A stretch of DNA of 51,816 nucleotides from Pseudomonadota bacterium (GTDB lineage: Bacteria > Pseudomonadota > Gammaproteobacteria > Burkholderiales > JAJZQI01): the NCBI GenBank assembly GCA_021851875.1, contig JAJZQI010000016.1, forward strand, positions 1-51,816. The letters run 5' to 3'. The notes beneath the pieces were generated by a model that worked only from the letters and a program-made list of their open reading frames with translations, ran no database searches and was not told the DNA's origin. A program made the position numbers and the translations under genes. Positions within the stretch are counted from its first letter, which is position 1. The number at the start of each line of letters is the position of its first letter. Of this stretch, positions 9,642 to 21,828 are shown piece after piece.

Positions 9642-12600
9642 ATGGACCGCACCAGCCAATTAACCGCCGCCCTGCAACAACGCATCCTGATTCTGGATGG
9701 CGCGATGGGCACCATGATCCAGCGCCACAAGCTGGACGAAGCCGCTTATCGCGGCGAGCGCTTCAAGGACTGGCCGCACGACCTGAAAGGCAACAACGAT
9801 CTCTTGGTGCTGACCCAGCCTGACATCATACGCGGCATTCATGAAGCGTATCTCGCCGCCGGCGCGGACATTCTGGAAACCAACAGCTTCAACGCCACCT
9901 CCATCGCCATGGCCGACTACGGCATGGAAGCGCTGGTGCGCGAACTGAACGTGGAAGCGGCCAAACTGGCGCGCGCGGCCTGCGACAAACATAGCACGGC
10001 GGACAAGCCGCGTTACGTCGCCGGCGTACTCGGCCCGACCAACCGCACCGCCTCCATTTCGCCGGACGTGAACGACCCCGGCTACCGCGCCGTCACCTTC
10101 GACGGACTGGTCGCCGCTTACCGCGAAGCGGCTGAGGGCTTGATCGACGGCGGCGCTGATATTTTGATGGTGGAAACCATTTTCGACACCCTCAACGCCA
10201 AGGCGGCCCTGTTCGCCATTGACGAGGTGTTCGAAGCACGTGGCATCAAGCTGCCGGTGATGATTTCCGGCACCATTACCGATGCATCCGGCCGCACCTT
10301 GTCCGGCCAGACGCCGGAAGCCTTCTACAACTCGCTGCGCCATGCCCAGCCGCTGTCCATGGGCCTGAACTGCGCACTGGGCCCCGACCTGCTGCGCCCG
10401 CACCTGGCCGAACTGGCCGGCGTATGCGAGTTTTTCGTGTCCGTGCACCCGAACGCGGGCCTGCCCAACGAAATGGGCGAGTACGACCTGGGTCCGGCCG
10501 ACATGGCCGCGCAGATCGCCGAATGGGCCGACAGCGGCCTGATGAACATCGTCGGCGGCTGCTGCGGTACCAGCCCTGACCATATTGCTGCCATCGCTAA
10601 AGCCGTATCCGGCAAAAAGCCGCGGCAGCAGCCGCAACCGGCGCCGGCCTGCCGTCTGGCCGGGCTGGAACCGCAAAACATCACCGCCGAGTCTTTGTTC
10701 GTCAACGTGGGCGAGCGCACCAACGTGACCGGCAGCGCGCGTTTCCGCCGCCTGATCAAGGAAGGCGACTACACCACTGCTTTGGAAGTGGCCCGCCAGC
10801 AGGTAGAAGGCGGCGCCCAGGTGATCGACGTGAACATGGACGAAGGCATGCTGGATGCCGTTGAAGCCATGACCCGCTTCCTCAACCTGATGGCGGCCGA
10901 GCCCGATATCGCCCGCATTCCGGTGATGGTCGATTCGTCCAAGTGGGAAGTCATTGAAGCCGGCCTGAAATGCCTGCAGGGCAAGGGCATCGTCAACTCC
11001 ATCTCACTGAAGGAAGGCGAGGAAGCCTTCCTTCACCACGCCAAACTGGTGCGCCGCTACGGCGCCGCCGTGGTGGTGATGGCCTTCGACGAAACCGGCC
11101 AGGCCGACACCTACCAGCGCAAGACGGAAATCTGCGCCCGCGCGTACAAGATCCTGACCGAGGTGGTGGGCTTCCCGGCCGAAGACATCATTTTCGACCC
11201 CAACATCTTCGCCATTGCCACTGGTATTGAAGAACACTCCAACTACGCCGTGGACTTCATCGAGGCGACCCGCTGGATCAAGCGGCATCTGCCGCACGCC
11301 ATGATTTCCGGCGGCGTCTCCAACGTGTCGTTCTCCTTCCGCGGCAACGAACCGGTGCGCGAAGCGATTCACGCGGTGTTCCTCTACCACGCCATTCAGG
11401 CGGGCATGGACATGGGCATCGTCAACGCCGGCCAGCTGGCGATTTACGACGACCTGCCGGCCGAGCTGAAAGAGGCGGTGGAAGACGTGGTGTTGAACCG
11501 CAATTCTGAAGCCACGGAAAAGCTGCTCGACCTGGCGCCCAAATACAAGGGTGACGGCAGCGCCGAAGGCCCCAAGACCGACGAAGAATGGCGCACCTGG
11601 TCGGTGGAAAAGCGGCTGGAACACGCGCTGGTGAAAGGCATAGACGCCTTCGTCGAACAGGATACCGAAGAAGCCCGCCAGCAGTTCCCCCGCCCCCTGC
11701 ACGTCATCGAAGGCCCGCTCATGGCCGGCATGAACGTGGTGGGCGATCTGTTCGGCGCGGGCAAGATGTTCCTGCCGCAGGTGGTGAAATCCGCCCGTGT
11801 GATGAAAAAAGCCGTGGCCGTGCTGATGCCGTATATGGAAGCGGAAAAGGAAGGCGTCTCCCAGTCCGCCGGCAAGGTGCTAATGGCCACCGTAAAAGGC
11901 GATGTGCACGACATCGGCAAAAATATCGTGGGCGTGGTGCTGCAGTGCAACGGTTATGAAGTGATCGACCTGGGCGTGATGGTCCCGGCACAGAAGATCC
12001 TCGACACCGCGCGCGAACAGAAATGCGACGTGATCGGCCTGTCCGGCCTGATTACGCCGTCGCTGGACGAAATGGTGCACGTGGCCAAGGAAATGACCCG
12101 CCAGGGCTTCAATGTTCCCCTGCTCATCGGCGGCGCCACCACCTCGAAAATCCACACCGCGGTGAAAATCGAACCCAACTACGAACACCCGGTGGTGTAC
12201 GTGGTCGATGCCTCGCGTGCCGTGGGTGTCGTATCCAACCTGCTGGGCGACAAAAAGACCGCCTACGCTGCGGAAATCCGCGCCGAGTACCAGCAACTGC
12301 GCGAAACCCGCGCCGCCAACCGGCGCGAAGGCCGTCGCGTGAACCTGGAGGCCGCGCGCGCCAACCGCCTGGCGCTCACGTTCGGTTTACCGGAAACCGT
12401 GCATGGCTGCGACCACAGCGGCTGCAATCATGCGCCGGTACAGGGCTACACCCCGCCCAAACCGACCTTCCTCGGCACCAAAGTGTTCAACGACTACCCG
12501 CTGGCAGACCTGGTTGAGCGCATCGACTGGTCGCCCTTCTTCCATGCCTGGGAACTGGCCGGTCGCTACCCCGCCATCCTGCAGGATGAGGTAGTGGGCG

Positions 12601-13373
12601 AAGAGGCAAGCAAGCTGTTCGCCGACGCGCAGGCCATGCTGAAAAAAATCGTCGAGGAGAAATGGCTGCAGGCCGCCGCCGTTATCGGCTTCTTCCCGGC
12701 CAACCAGGTGCATGGCGACGATATCCAGCTCTACACCGACGACAGCCGCGGCACTCCACTGGCCGAACTGCATCACATCCGCCAGCAGCTGGAGCGCCCG
12801 GCCGGCAAAGCCAATCTGTGTCTGGCCGACTTCATCGCCCCGGCCGACTCCGGCGTGCCCGATTATCTTGGCGGTTTTGCCGTTACCGCCGGCATCGGCA
12901 TCGACAAGAAAGTGGCCGAATTCGAAGCCGTGCACGACGACTACAGCGCCATCCTGCTCAAGGCGCTGGCCGACCGGCTGGCCGAGGCGTTTGCCGAGCG
13001 CATGCATGAGCGTGTGCGCACCGAATTCTGGGGCTACAGCACCGAGCACTTCACCAACGAAGAACTGATCGCCGAAACCTATCGCGGTATCCGTCCGGCC
13101 CCTGGCTACCCCGCCTGCCCGGATCACACGGAAAAAGGCACGCTGTGGGAATTGCTCAAGCCGGATACTGAAATCGGTCTTAACATCACCGAGAGCTTCG
13201 CCATGTACCCGACGGCCGCCGTTTCCGGCTGGTACTTTGCCCACCCCGAAGCACAGTACTTCGGCGTCGGCAAGATCGGCCGCGATCAAGTGGAAGACTA
13301 TGCCCACCGCAAGGGCTGGAGCGTGGCCGAAACGGAAAAATGGCTGGCACCGATTCTGGGTTACGACGATTAA
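9642..13373 (+). CDS. metH: Cobalamin-dependent methionine synthase
   Basis: Transfers a methyl group from 5-methyl-tetrahydrofolate to homocysteine. At 1243 aa it has the full four-module length. The homocysteine domain begins LDGAMGTMI and carries the zinc cysteines (GLNC and VGGCCG). The folate-binding domain starts at [16 protein letters not shown]. The B12 domain contains [14 protein letters not shown], whose His is the lower cobalt ligand. The C-terminal reactivation domain contains [12 protein letters not shown]. The ATG at 9642 was preferred over a GTG two codons upstream. It appears monocistronic. Confidence 0.97.
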   Translation: MDRTSQLTAALQQRILILDGAMGTMIQRHKLDEAAYRGERFKDWPHDLKGNNDLLVLTQPDIIRGIHEAYLAAGADILETNSFNATSIAMADYGMEALVRELNVEAAKLARAACDKHSTADKPRYVAGVLGPTNRTASISPDVNDPGYRAVTFDGLVAAYREAAEGLIDGGADILMVETIFDTLNAKAALFAIDEVFEARGIKLPVMISGTITDASGRTLSGQTPEAFYNSLRHAQPLSMGLNCALGPDLLRPHLAELAGVCEFFVSVHPNAGLPNEMGEYDLGPADMAAQIAEWADSGLMNIVGGCCGTSPDHIAAIAKAVSGKKPRQQPQPAPACRLAGLEPQNITAESLFVNVGERTNVTGSARFRRLIKEGDYTTALEVARQQVEGGAQVIDVNMDEGMLDAVEAMTRFLNLMAAEPDIARIPVMVDSSKWEVIEAGLKCLQGKGIVNSISLKEGEEAFLHHAKLVRRYGAAVVVMAFDETGQADTYQRKTEICARAYKILTEVVGFPAEDIIFDPNIFAIATGIEEHSNYAVDFIEATRWIKRHLPHAMISGGVSNVSFSFRGNEPVREAIHAVFLYHAIQAGMDMGIVNAGQLAIYDDLPAELKEAVEDVVLNRNSEATEKLLDLAPKYKGDGSAEGPKTDEEWRTWSVEKRLEHALVKGIDAFVEQDTEEARQQFPRPLHVIEGPLMAGMNVVGDLFGAGKMFLPQVVKSARVMKKAVAVLMPYMEAEKEGVSQSAGKVLMATVKGDVHDIGKNIVGVVLQCNGYEVIDLGVMVPAQKILDTAREQKCDVIGLSGLITPSLDEMVHVAKEMTRQGFNVPLLIGGATTSKIHTAVKIEPNYEHPVVYVVDASRAVGVVSNLLGDKKTAYAAEIRAEYQQLRETRAANRREGRRVNLEAARANRLALTFGLPETVHGCDHSGCNHAPVQGYTPPKPTFLGTKVFNDYPLADLVERIDWSPFFHAWELAGRYPAILQDEVVGEEASKLFADAQAMLKKIVEEKWLQAAAVIGFFPANQVHGDDIQLYTDDSRGTPLAELHHIRQQLERPAGKANLCLADFIAPADSGVPDYLGGFAVTAGIGIDKKVAEFEAVHDDYSAILLKALADRLAEAFAERMHERVRTEFWGYSTEHFTNEELIAETYRGIRPAPGYPACPDHTEKGTLWELLKPDTEIGLNITESFAMYPTAAVSGWYFAHPEAQYFGVGKIGRDQVEDYAHRKGWSVAETEKWLAPILGYDD

Positions 13374-13633
13374 AGCCACGTTTGCAGCTTTCAAATCGCT
13401 GACATATTTGCCATCCATCATCACGAAGGCGGGCAAAAGCCCGCCGGAACACGATTGGTTGGGCTCTTGCCCAAATTTCGCCGGTGTAAGATAATTCAGA
13501 CTTTTCTGTGCAGATTTTATAACCATTTCTATATCATGGTTTTAGCGCAAAATTCCGGACATTTGCTGCCAGCCCGCCGTTGAACAAAGGCTGCCAGCCC
13601 ACAAGATTTGAAACCACAACTGAGAGATTAACT
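13374..13633 (+). promoter_or_regulatory. metH-tkt spacer with hairpin
   Basis: 260 bp without a gene. GGCGGGC (13428-13434) and GCCCGCC (13439-13445) form a perfect 7-bp stem with an AAAA loop; no T run follows, so it is at best a weak terminator for metH. The second half is AT-richer and must hold the promoter for tkt, but I cannot fix a -35/-10 pair or a clear CbbR box. Confidence 0.4.
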
Positions 13634-15619
13634 ATGGCAACGCGCAAAGAACTTGCTAACGCGATTCGCGTACTTTCCATGGACGCCGTGGAAAAGGCAA
13701 AATCAGGCCACCCCGGCGCCCCGATGGGCATGGCGGAAATCGCCGAAGTCGTGTGGAACCACCACCTGCGCCACAACCCGGCCAACCCCAAGTGGTTTGA
13801 CCGTGACCGCTTCGTGCAGTCCAACGGCCACGGCTCCATGCTGATCTACTCCCTGCTGCACCTGACCGGCTACGACCTGCCGATGGAAGAGCTGAAGAAG
13901 TTCCGTCAGCTGCACTCCAAGACCCCGGGTCACCCGGAATACGGTTACACCGTTGGCGTGGAAACCACCACCGGCCCGCTGGGCCAGGGCATTACCAACG
14001 CCGTGGGTATGGCCATGGCCGAAAAGCTGCTGGCTGACCAGTTCAACCGTCCGGGCCACGAAATCGTCAACCACCACACCTACGTGTTCCTGGGTGACGG
14101 CTGTCTGATGGAAGGTATCTCCCACGAAGCGTGTGCACTGGCCGGTACCTGGGGCCTGGGCAAGCTGATCGCTTTCTGGGACGACAACGGTATTTCCATC
14201 GACGGTCACGTTGACGGCTGGTTTACCGACGACACCCCGAAGCGCTTCGAATCCTATGGCTGGCACGTCATTGCCAACGTCGACGGCCACAATCCGGAAG
14301 CCATCGACGCCGCTGTCGTTGCCGCCAAGGCCGTGACCGACAAGCCGACCATGATCTGCTGCAAGACCGTCATCGGTAAGGGCTCCCCGAACAAGGAAGG
14401 CACCCACGACGTACACGGTGCCGCTCTGGGCGCCGACGAAGTGGCTGCTACCCGTGCCAATCTGGGCTGGACCCACGCGCCGTTCGAAATTCCGGCTGAC
14501 GTGTACGAAGGCTGGGATTGCCGCACCAAGGGCGAAGGTCTGGAAACCCTGTGGAACAACAAGTTCGCCGAGTACAAGAAGGAATTCCCGGAACTGGCTG
14601 CCGAATTTGAACGCCGCATGAAGGGCGAGCTGCCGGCCAACTGGTCCGAGCACGTTGCCAAGTTCCTGACTGCCATCAACGACAAGGCCGAAACCGTTGC
14701 CACCCGTAAGGCATCCCAGATCGCCATCAACGGCCTGCAGCCGGCGCTGCCGGAATTCCTGGGCGGCTCTGCCGACCTGACCGGTTCCAACCTGACCAAC
14801 TGGACGGGTGCCCATCATGTCCACGGCAAGAAGCCGGGTAACTACATCAGCTACGGCGTACGCGAATTCGGCATGTCCCACATCATGAACGGTATGGCTC
14901 TGCACGGCGGTCTGCTGCCGTTCGGCGGCACCTTCCTGATGTTCTCCGAATACGCCCGTAACGCCCTGCGTATGTCCGCCCTGATGAAGCAGCGCGTGAT
15001 CTATGTCTTCACCCACGACTCCATCGGTCTGGGCGAAGACGGTCCGACCCACCAGCCGGTGGAACAGACCGCCACCCTGCGCATGATCCCGCGCATGGAC
15101 GTATGGCGTCCGTGTGACACCATGGAAACCGCGGTGGCCTGGGTTGCTTCCGTTGAGAAGCAGGACGGCCCGTCTAGCCTGATCCTGTCGCGTCAGAACC
15201 TGAACTTCCAGAAACGCGATGCCGGCCAGATCGGCGACATCCGCAAGGGCGGTTACGTTCTGGCCGATGCTGCAGGCGCCAAGGTTGTGCTGATCGCCAC
15301 CGGCTCCGAAGTACAGCTGGCGCTGGACGCCAAGAAGGTGCTGGACGAACAGGGTATCCCGGCGCGCGTGGTGTCCATGCCGGCTTCCACCGTGTTCGAC
15401 AAGCAGGACCAGGCTTACAAGGACAGCGTACTGCCGAAGGGCAGCAAGCGTGTAGCCATCGAAGCCGGCGTGACCGACTTCTGGCGCAAGTACGTGGGCC
15501 TGGAAGGCGCTGTTGTGGGCATGGATTCCTTCGGCGAATCCGCTCCGGCCGGCGACCTGTTCAAGTACTTCGGCTTTACCGTAGAAAACGTGGTCAATAC
15601 GGTTAAAGGGATTATCTAA
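13634..15619 (+). CDS. tkt: Transketolase
   Basis: Calvin/pentose phosphate cycle enzyme (CbbT role), 661 aa and thiamine diphosphate dependent. The TPP motif is [18 protein letters not shown] near residues 154-171, with DDNGISIDG following. The pyrimidine-domain region [14 protein letters not shown] is near 465. The ATG has a GAGAG ribosome site. It heads the tkt-gap-pgk-pyk-fba string. The body uses C-ending, highly biased codons, but the last nine sense codons before TAA do not, and the same peptide is encoded again 75 bp downstream with the favoured codons. See the repeat entry and findings. Confidence 0.97.
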   Translation: MATRKELANAIRVLSMDAVEKAKSGHPGAPMGMAEIAEVVWNHHLRHNPANPKWFDRDRFVQSNGHGSMLIYSLLHLTGYDLPMEELKKFRQLHSKTPGHPEYGYTVGVETTTGPLGQGITNAVGMAMAEKLLADQFNRPGHEIVNHHTYVFLGDGCLMEGISHEACALAGTWGLGKLIAFWDDNGISIDGHVDGWFTDDTPKRFESYGWHVIANVDGHNPEAIDAAVVAAKAVTDKPTMICCKTVIGKGSPNKEGTHDVHGAALGADEVAATRANLGWTHAPFEIPADVYEGWDCRTKGEGLETLWNNKFAEYKKEFPELAAEFERRMKGELPANWSEHVAKFLTAINDKAETVATRKASQIAINGLQPALPEFLGGSADLTGSNLTNWTGAHHVHGKKPGNYISYGVREFGMSHIMNGMALHGGLLPFGGTFLMFSEYARNALRMSALMKQRVIYVFTHDSIGLGEDGPTHQPVEQTATLRMIPRMDVWRPCDTMETAVAWVASVEKQDGPSSLILSRQNLNFQKRDAGQIGDIRKGGYVLADAAGAKVVLIATGSEVQLALDAKKVLDEQGIPARVVSMPASTVFDKQDQAYKDSVLPKGSKRVAIEAGVTDFWRKYVGLEGAVVGMDSFGESAPAGDLFKYFGFTVENVVNTVKGII

Positions 15620-15784
15620 TCCCTTTGTTGTCCACGTTTCGGCGCACCCGGCCGAAGCCAAAACGTAGTGAACACCGCCAAGGGTATCATCTAATACGTT
15701 CACCACGTTCCGGCGCAGGCCAACTTTGCCAGGCAAAGTTAAGGACACCCGCAGGTGTCCGGCCGCAGCCAAAACGTGGCGTAA
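15587..15784 (+). repeat. Structured tail-copy array after tkt
   Basis: The last codons of tkt (15587-15619, peptide [10 protein letters not shown] then TAA) recur at 15662-15694 as NVVNTAKGII then TAA, with changes at nearly every third codon position. A third start of the same type (AAAACGTGG) is at 15771, but the copy is cut short. Tail 1 folds: AACGTGG pairs with CCACGTT (15632-15638), and AAAGGGATT (15605-15613) pairs with AATCCCTTT (15618-15626) around the stop codon. Tail 2 folds through GTGAAC (15668-15673) and GTTCAC (15698-15703). Spacers begin CCACGTTYCGGCGCA and end CCGGCCGMAGCCAAAACG. The second spacer carries two inner hairpins, and the first lacks them. Confidence 0.75.
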
Positions 15785-15819
15785 ATTTAGTCGCCGCGTA
15801 AAGAATTCGTTTTAACTAA

Positions 15820-16833
<1,014 letters not shown>

Positions 16834-16840
16834 GTTCGGT

Positions 16841-16901
16841 AGTGGGGAGCGGGAAGTGGAGAGTAGGTTGCCTGCTACCCACTCCCAACTTCCCATTTCC
16901 A
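16841..16901. repeat. Degenerate 7-bp repeat hairpin, gap-pgk spacer
   Basis: Four consecutive 7-mers (AGTGGGG, AGCGGGA, AGTGGAG, AGTAGGT) are followed, after a short centre, by 7-mers of the opposite strand (GCTACCC, ACTCCCA, ACTTCCC, ATTTCCA). The whole forms an imperfect hairpin. A second array of the same design lies at 39459-39536. Confidence 0.65.
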
Positions 16902-16970
16902 GATTGACCCCGTGAGTTGTAAGGCCTGGGCCCGCCCAATCCTTACCATTTACTTTCCAGGAGCATTTCC

Positions 16971-18155
16971 ATGGCTAAATTCATTCGCATGACCGATCTG
17001 GACCTGAAGGGCAAGCGCGTATTCATCCGCGCCGACCTGAACGTTCCAGTTAAAGACGGCAAAGTGACCTCCGACGCACGCATTTCCGCCTCCATGGCGA
17101 CCATCAAGCACTGCGTGAACGCAGGCGCCAAAGTGATGGTGACTTCCCACCTGGGCCGCCCGGAAGAAGGCGTGTACTCGGAAGAAAACTCGCTGAAGCC
17201 GGTCGCTGAAGACATGTCCGCCAAACTGGGCAAGCCGGTCCGCCTGATCAAGGACTGGGTCGACGGTGGCTTTGATGTGGCCGAAGGTGAAGTGGTTCTG
17301 CTGGAAAACGTGCGCTTCAACAAGGGCGAAAAAAAGAGCCTGGACGAAACCGCCGAGAAATACGCCGCTCTGTGCGACGTATTTGTAATGGACGCTTTCG
17401 GTACCGCTCACCGCGCCGAAGGCTCTACCCACGGTATCGCCAAGTTCGCCCCGGTTGCCTGCGCCGGCATGCTGCTCTCCGAAGAACTGGAAGCCCTGGA
17501 CAAGGCGCTGGCCAACCCGGCTCGCCCGATGGTGGCCATCGTGGGCGGGTCTAAAGTGTCTACCAAGTTGACCGTACTGGAATCCCTGTCGGAAAAAGTT
17601 GACCAGATGGTTGTCGGCGGCGGTATCGCCAACACCTTCATCAAGGCCACCGGCGGCAACGTCGGCAAGTCCCTGTGCGAAGACGATCTGGTACCGACTG
17701 CTCAGGCCCTGATGAAGAAAATGGCAGCCCGTGGCGCCTCCATCCCGGTTGCTGTTGACGTTGTCTGCGGTAAGAAATTTGACGCCAACGAACCGGCTGT
17801 ACTGAAAGACGTCGGTGCTGTAGCCGATGACGACATGATTTTCGATATCGGCCCCAAGTCTGCTCAGGAACTGGTGGACATCATCATGAAGGCTGGTACC
17901 GTGGTATGGAACGGCCCGGTTGGCGTGTTCGAGTTCGACCAGTTCGGCGACGGCACCAAGAAGATTGCCGAAGCGATTGCCAACACCAAGGCCTTTACTC
18001 TGGCTGGTGGTGGTGACACTATTGCAGCTATCCAGAAGTACGACATTTATGACAAAGTGTCCTACATCTCCACCGCCGGCGGCGCTTTCCTGGAATACCT
18101 GGAAGGCAAGACCCTGCCGGCCGTAGCGATTCTGGAAGAACGCGCCAAGGGCTAA
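16971..18155 (+). CDS. pgk: Phosphoglycerate kinase
   Basis: Phosphorylates 3-phosphoglycerate in the Calvin cycle direction (CbbK role). 394 aa. Visible signatures are [17 protein letters not shown] at the N-terminus, [10 protein letters not shown] near 59, [13 protein letters not shown] near 108, and the C-terminal [12 protein letters not shown] nucleotide site. An AGGAG ribosome site precedes the ATG. It follows gap and the 7-mer repeat hairpin, and pyk starts 69 bp later. Confidence 0.98.
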   Translation: MAKFIRMTDLDLKGKRVFIRADLNVPVKDGKVTSDARISASMATIKHCVNAGAKVMVTSHLGRPEEGVYSEENSLKPVAEDMSAKLGKPVRLIKDWVDGGFDVAEGEVVLLENVRFNKGEKKSLDETAEKYAALCDVFVMDAFGTAHRAEGSTHGIAKFAPVACAGMLLSEELEALDKALANPARPMVAIVGGSKVSTKLTVLESLSEKVDQMVVGGGIANTFIKATGGNVGKSLCEDDLVPTAQALMKKMAARGASIPVAVDVVCGKKFDANEPAVLKDVGAVADDDMIFDIGPKSAQELVDIIMKAGTVVWNGPVGVFEFDQFGDGTKKIAEAIANTKAFTLAGGGDTIAAIQKYDIYDKVSYISTAGGAFLEYLEGKTLPAVAILEERAKG

Positions 18156-18224
18156 AATGCACATGTGACCAGCGAGGGAGCCAAGCTCCCTCGCCTCACT
18201 TCAACCCACCCTCACGGAAGCTAC

Positions 18225-19667
18225 ATGTTACGCAAAACCAAAATTGTTGCTACGCTCGGCCCGGCATCGGAAGACCCGAAAGTGCTTGATGCCATGATCG
18301 CCGCCGGCGTGGATGTCGTTCGCCTGAACTTTTCCCACGGTACGCCTGAGCAGCATATCCAGCGTGCAGAAAACGTCCGTTCGCTGGCCCGTGCCCGCGG
18401 CAAGACCGTAGGCGTACTGGTCGACCTGCAAGGTCCGAAGATCCGCATCGGCAAGTTTGCCGACGGCAAGATCATGCTCAAGGAAGGCGACAAGTTCATT
18501 CTCGACGCCAACTGCAAACTGGGCGACCAGGAGCGTGTCGGCCTGGATTACAAGGAACTGGTCAACGACGTCGAACGCGGCGCGATTCTGCTGCTGGACG
18601 ACGGCCGCATCGTCATGTGGGTGGAAGAGGTCAAGGGTGCGGAAATCATCTGTAAAGTCACCACCGGCGGTCCGCTGTCCAACAACAAGGGCATCAACCG
18701 CCAGGGTGGCGGCTTGTCGGCCGAAGCGCTGACCGACAAGGACAAGGAAGACATCAAGACGGCTGCAGCCCTGCAGGCGGACTACCTGGCCATTTCCTTC
18801 CCGCGTAGCGCCGAAGACGTGCACTACGCCCGCAAGCTGATGCAGGAAGCCGGCGGCAAGAGCATGCTCCTGTCCAAGATTGAACGCGCCGAAGCCATTG
18901 TGGCGCTGGCCGAGATCATCGAAGCGTCCGATGCCATCATGGTGGCCCGCGGCGACCTGGGGGTGGAAGTGGGCGATGCCGCGGTACCGGCGCTGCAAAA
19001 GCGCATGATCCGCATGGCCCGCGAGCAGAACAAACTGGTCATCACAGCGACCCAGATGATGGAGTCCATGATCACCAGCCCGATCCCGACCCGGGCAGAA
19101 GTATCCGACGTGGCCAACGCCGTGATCGACGGCACCGACGCGGTCATGCTGTCGGCCGAGTCGGCCGCCGGCCAGTACCCGATCGAGGCGGTTGCCGCCA
19201 TGCATCGCGTCTGTGTCGAGGCGGAAAAGGAAAACGAACCCCTGGTGGGCCAGTACCGCATTGGCAAGGGTTTCGAACGTGTGGACGAGGCCATCGCCGT
19301 GTCCAGCGTATTTGCCGCCAACCACCTGAACATCAAGGCAATTGCCGCGCTTACCCAGTCCGGCTCCACCTGCCTGTGGATGAGCCGCATGAACGTTGCG
19401 GCGCCGATTTACGCGCTCACACCGGAAGTTGAAACCCGTCGTAAAGTGACACTGTTCCGCGGCGTGTATCCGGTCAATTTCAAGATGGAAAACCCGGACA
19501 TCGACACCATCATCGCCGAAGCGGCTGACGAACTGCGCCGTCGCGGCGCGGTACGCGAAGGCGACCTGATTCTGTTGACGCATGGCGAATCCATCGGTAT
19601 CAGCGGTGGCACCAACACGATGAAAATCGTCAAGGTCGGTGAACATCGCAAACGCACCAACGCTTAA
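18225..19667 (+). CDS. pyk: Pyruvate kinase
   Basis: Converts PEP and ADP to pyruvate and ATP. 480 aa, class II-like bacterial length. Signatures are KIVATLGPAS at the start, LDGTDAVMLSAESAAGQYP-type segments near 305-323, and MVARGDLGVEVG near 240. The start at MLRKTKIVA has a GGAAG ribosome site; an earlier in-frame start would add 20 residues that do not fit the family. It sits within the Calvin string between pgk and fba, linking fixed carbon to pyruvate. Confidence 0.97.
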   Translation: MLRKTKIVATLGPASEDPKVLDAMIAAGVDVVRLNFSHGTPEQHIQRAENVRSLARARGKTVGVLVDLQGPKIRIGKFADGKIMLKEGDKFILDANCKLGDQERVGLDYKELVNDVERGAILLLDDGRIVMWVEEVKGAEIICKVTTGGPLSNNKGINRQGGGLSAEALTDKDKEDIKTAAALQADYLAISFPRSAEDVHYARKLMQEAGGKSMLLSKIERAEAIVALAEIIEASDAIMVARGDLGVEVGDAAVPALQKRMIRMAREQNKLVITATQMMESMITSPIPTRAEVSDVANAVIDGTDAVMLSAESAAGQYPIEAVAAMHRVCVEAEKENEPLVGQYRIGKGFERVDEAIAVSSVFAANHLNIKAIAALTQSGSTCLWMSRMNVAAPIYALTPEVETRRKVTLFRGVYPVNFKMENPDIDTIIAEAADELRRRGAVREGDLILLTHGESIGISGGTNTMKIVKVGEHRKRTNA

Positions 19668-19690
19668 TTTTTAAATCCTAGGAGAGCAAC

Positions 19691-20758
19691 ATGGCACTGA
19701 TTTCTTTGCGCCAACTTCTGGACCATGCCGCTGAAAACGGCTACGGTCTGCCGGCCTTCAACGTAAACAACATGGAACAGGTCAAGGCCATCATGGAAGC
19801 GGCTGATGCAGCCAATTCCCCGGTGATCCTGCAGGGTTCCGCCGGCGCGCGTTCCTACGCCGGCGAGCCGTTCCTGCGCCACCTGATCCTGGCCGCAATC
19901 GAAATGTACCCGCATATTCCTATCTGTATGCACCAGGATCACGGCGCGTCTCCTGACGTGTGCTTCCGCTCCATTCAGTCCGGCTTCTCTTCCGTGATGA
20001 TGGACGGTTCCCTGATGTCCGACGGCAAAACCCCGTCCACCTACGAATACAACGTTGAAACCACCCGTAAAGTGGTTGAACTGGCGCACGCCTGCGGTGT
20101 TTCCGTAGAAGGCGAACTGGGCTGCCTGGGCTCACTGGAAACCGGCAAGATGGGCGAAGAAGACGGCCACGGCGCGGAAGGCGAACTGGATCACTCCATG
20201 CTGCTGACCGACCCGAACGAAGCCGCTGACTTCGTCAAGAAAACCGGTGTTGACGCCCTGGCCATCGCTATCGGCACCTCCCACGGCGCTTACAAGTTCA
20301 CCCAGAAACCGACCGGCAAGGTGCTGCGTATCGACCGCGTGAAAGAAATCCACGAGCGCATCCCCAGCGTACACCTGGTCATGCACGGCTCCTCTTCCGT
20401 ACCGGAAGATTGGCTCGCCATCATCAACAACTTCGGCGGCGACATGGGCCAGACCTACGGCGTGCCGGTTGAAGAAATTGTTGAAGGCATCAAGAACGGC
20501 GTTCGCAAGGTCAACATCGACACCGACCTGCGTATGGCTTCCACCGGCGCGATCCGTAAGCACCTGGCGGAAAACAAGGCCAACTTCGACCCGCGCAAAT
20601 TCTTCAAGGACGCACAGAAAGCCATGACCGGCATCTGTAAGGACCGCTACGAAGCATTCGGCGCGGCTGGCATGGCTTCCAGGATCAGCAAGATCTACAA
20701 CCTGGAAGAAATGCAGAAGCGTTACGACAAGGGCGAACTGGACCCGAAAATCAACTAA
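19691..20758 (+). CDS. fba: Class II fructose-bisphosphate aldolase (CbbA type)
   Basis: Condenses triose phosphates to fructose 1,6-bisphosphate (and may make sedoheptulose 1,7-bisphosphate in the Calvin cycle). 355 aa. Zinc and catalytic motifs visible: CMHQDHGAS near residue 78, [14 protein letters not shown] near 138-151, [10 protein letters not shown] near 195, and MHGSSSVP near 233. AGGAGA ribosome site. It is the last gene of tkt-gap-pgk-pyk-fba and is closed by a strong terminator. Confidence 0.97.
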   Translation: MALISLRQLLDHAAENGYGLPAFNVNNMEQVKAIMEAADAANSPVILQGSAGARSYAGEPFLRHLILAAIEMYPHIPICMHQDHGASPDVCFRSIQSGFSSVMMDGSLMSDGKTPSTYEYNVETTRKVVELAHACGVSVEGELGCLGSLETGKMGEEDGHGAEGELDHSMLLTDPNEAADFVKKTGVDALAIAIGTSHGAYKFTQKPTGKVLRIDRVKEIHERIPSVHLVMHGSSSVPEDWLAIINNFGGDMGQTYGVPVEEIVEGIKNGVRKVNIDTDLRMASTGAIRKHLAENKANFDPRKFFKDAQKAMTGICKDRYEAFGAAGMASRISKIYNLEEMQKRYDKGELDPKIN

Positions 20759-20778
20759 GATTTCGCGTCAGCACCCAT

Positions 20779-20808
20779 AAAAAAGCGGCCGCAAGGCCGC
20801 TTTTTTTT
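20779..20808 (+). terminator. Terminator of the tkt-fba string
   Basis: AAGCGGCC and GGCCGCTT form a perfect stem around a GCAA tetraloop. It is flanked by A6 upstream and T8 downstream, so it can also work for the convergent minus-strand operon. Confidence 0.92.
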
Positions 20809-20846
20809 GCGCCAGTCAGCGCAGAAAATATCTTCAGCCCGCCCTG

Positions 20847-21812
20847 TCAGCGGCTGGCAGCGCGCGTCAACCTGTCATTCACAGCCATCCATTCTGCACC
20901 GGATGGAGGCGCCTCAACGAGCAGTGTATCCAGGCGCAAGCGGTCAATTTCACGCAAACGCGCATACAAGTCACGTGCATAACCCGCCGGCGTGCTGTCC
21001 ATACAGAACAACATTACCCCTTGCAGCAGTGAACGGTTGATCTGCTTATCGCAGCGCTGCAACAACCCGACCCGCTCTCCCTTGGCCAAGTGTTGCTGGG
21101 CACTGACGAATGTTTCGCCGGCCTGAACCAAACGCATCGGCGTCCGCGGTGCGTAGTGCGATTTGTGGCTGCCGGGTACGCACGGCGCGTCGGCACGTTC
21201 TGACAGCTCAACAGCGCCCCGCCCCAGAACGGTTTCAAGTTCTGCCAGGGTGATGGCGCCTGGGCGAAGAATGCGCGGCATGTCCTGCAGCAAGGAAACA
21301 ATGGTTGACTCGACGCCATAGCGACAGCTGCCGCCATCGAGAACGAAGTCAACATCGCTGCCGAGGGAATCGCTGACGTGCCGGGCACAGGTAGGACTCA
21401 CGTGACCAAAGCGGTTGGCCGACGGCGCCACCACTGCACCGCCGAGTTCTTCTAGCAGGCTGAGCGCAACAGAGTGATTGGGCATTCGCAAGGCGACACT
21501 CGATTGCCCACCGGTGATTTCCGGCAATACGTCGGGCCGGGCGGGCAATACTAGAGTAAGCGGTCCGGGCCAAAAACGTTCAATCAACCGCTTGCCGGAT
21601 GCAGGCAGTGAAGTCACCCATTCATCGACCCGGCTTGGATCGCCCAGATGCACGATGAGAGGGTGTGTCGCAGGCCGGCCTTTGACTGTGAAAACACGTT
21701 TAATTGCCGTGCTGTTGCGGGCATCTGCTGCCAGACCGTAAACGGTTTCCGTAGGAAGGCCGATCAACCCACCTGCGCGCAGGTGATCGGCCGCAATGCG
21801 AATGCTGTCCAT
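20847..21812 (-). CDS. L-threonylcarbamoyladenylate synthase (Sua5/TsaC long form)
   Basis: Makes threonylcarbamoyl-AMP for t6A37 of ANN-decoding tRNAs. The protein is 321 aa: an N-terminal YrdC/Sua5 domain (GGLIGLPTETVYGLAADA near 15-32, KGRPATHPLIVH near 44-55, APSANRFGHVSPT near 143) and a C-terminal Sua5 domain ending in EAPPSGAEWMAVNDRL. It starts 16 bp after the mcdB stop on the same strand and so looks like the last gene of the acRAF-mcdA-mcdB transcript. The functional reason for that link is unknown. Confidence 0.92.
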   Translation of the reverse strand: MDSIRIAADHLRAGGLIGLPTETVYGLAADARNSTAIKRVFTVKGRPATHPLIVHLGDPSRVDEWVTSLPASGKRLIERFWPGPLTLVLPARPDVLPEITGGQSSVALRMPNHSVALSLLEELGGAVVAPSANRFGHVSPTCARHVSDSLGSDVDFVLDGGSCRYGVESTIVSLLQDMPRILRPGAITLAELETVLGRGAVELSERADAPCVPGSHKSHYAPRTPMRLVQAGETFVSAQQHLAKGERVGLLQRCDKQINRSLLQGVMLFCMDSTPAGYARDLYARLREIDRLRLDTLLVEAPPSGAEWMAVNDRLTRAASR

Positions 21813-21828
21813 CGAATTTTCAGGCTAA

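Noticed and set aside
13703-15772. A 689-codon open frame on the minus strand over tkt
   Set aside because: It has the His/Val/Gly-rich composition of a frame opposite a highly biased gene and no start context; transketolase on the plus strand is certain.
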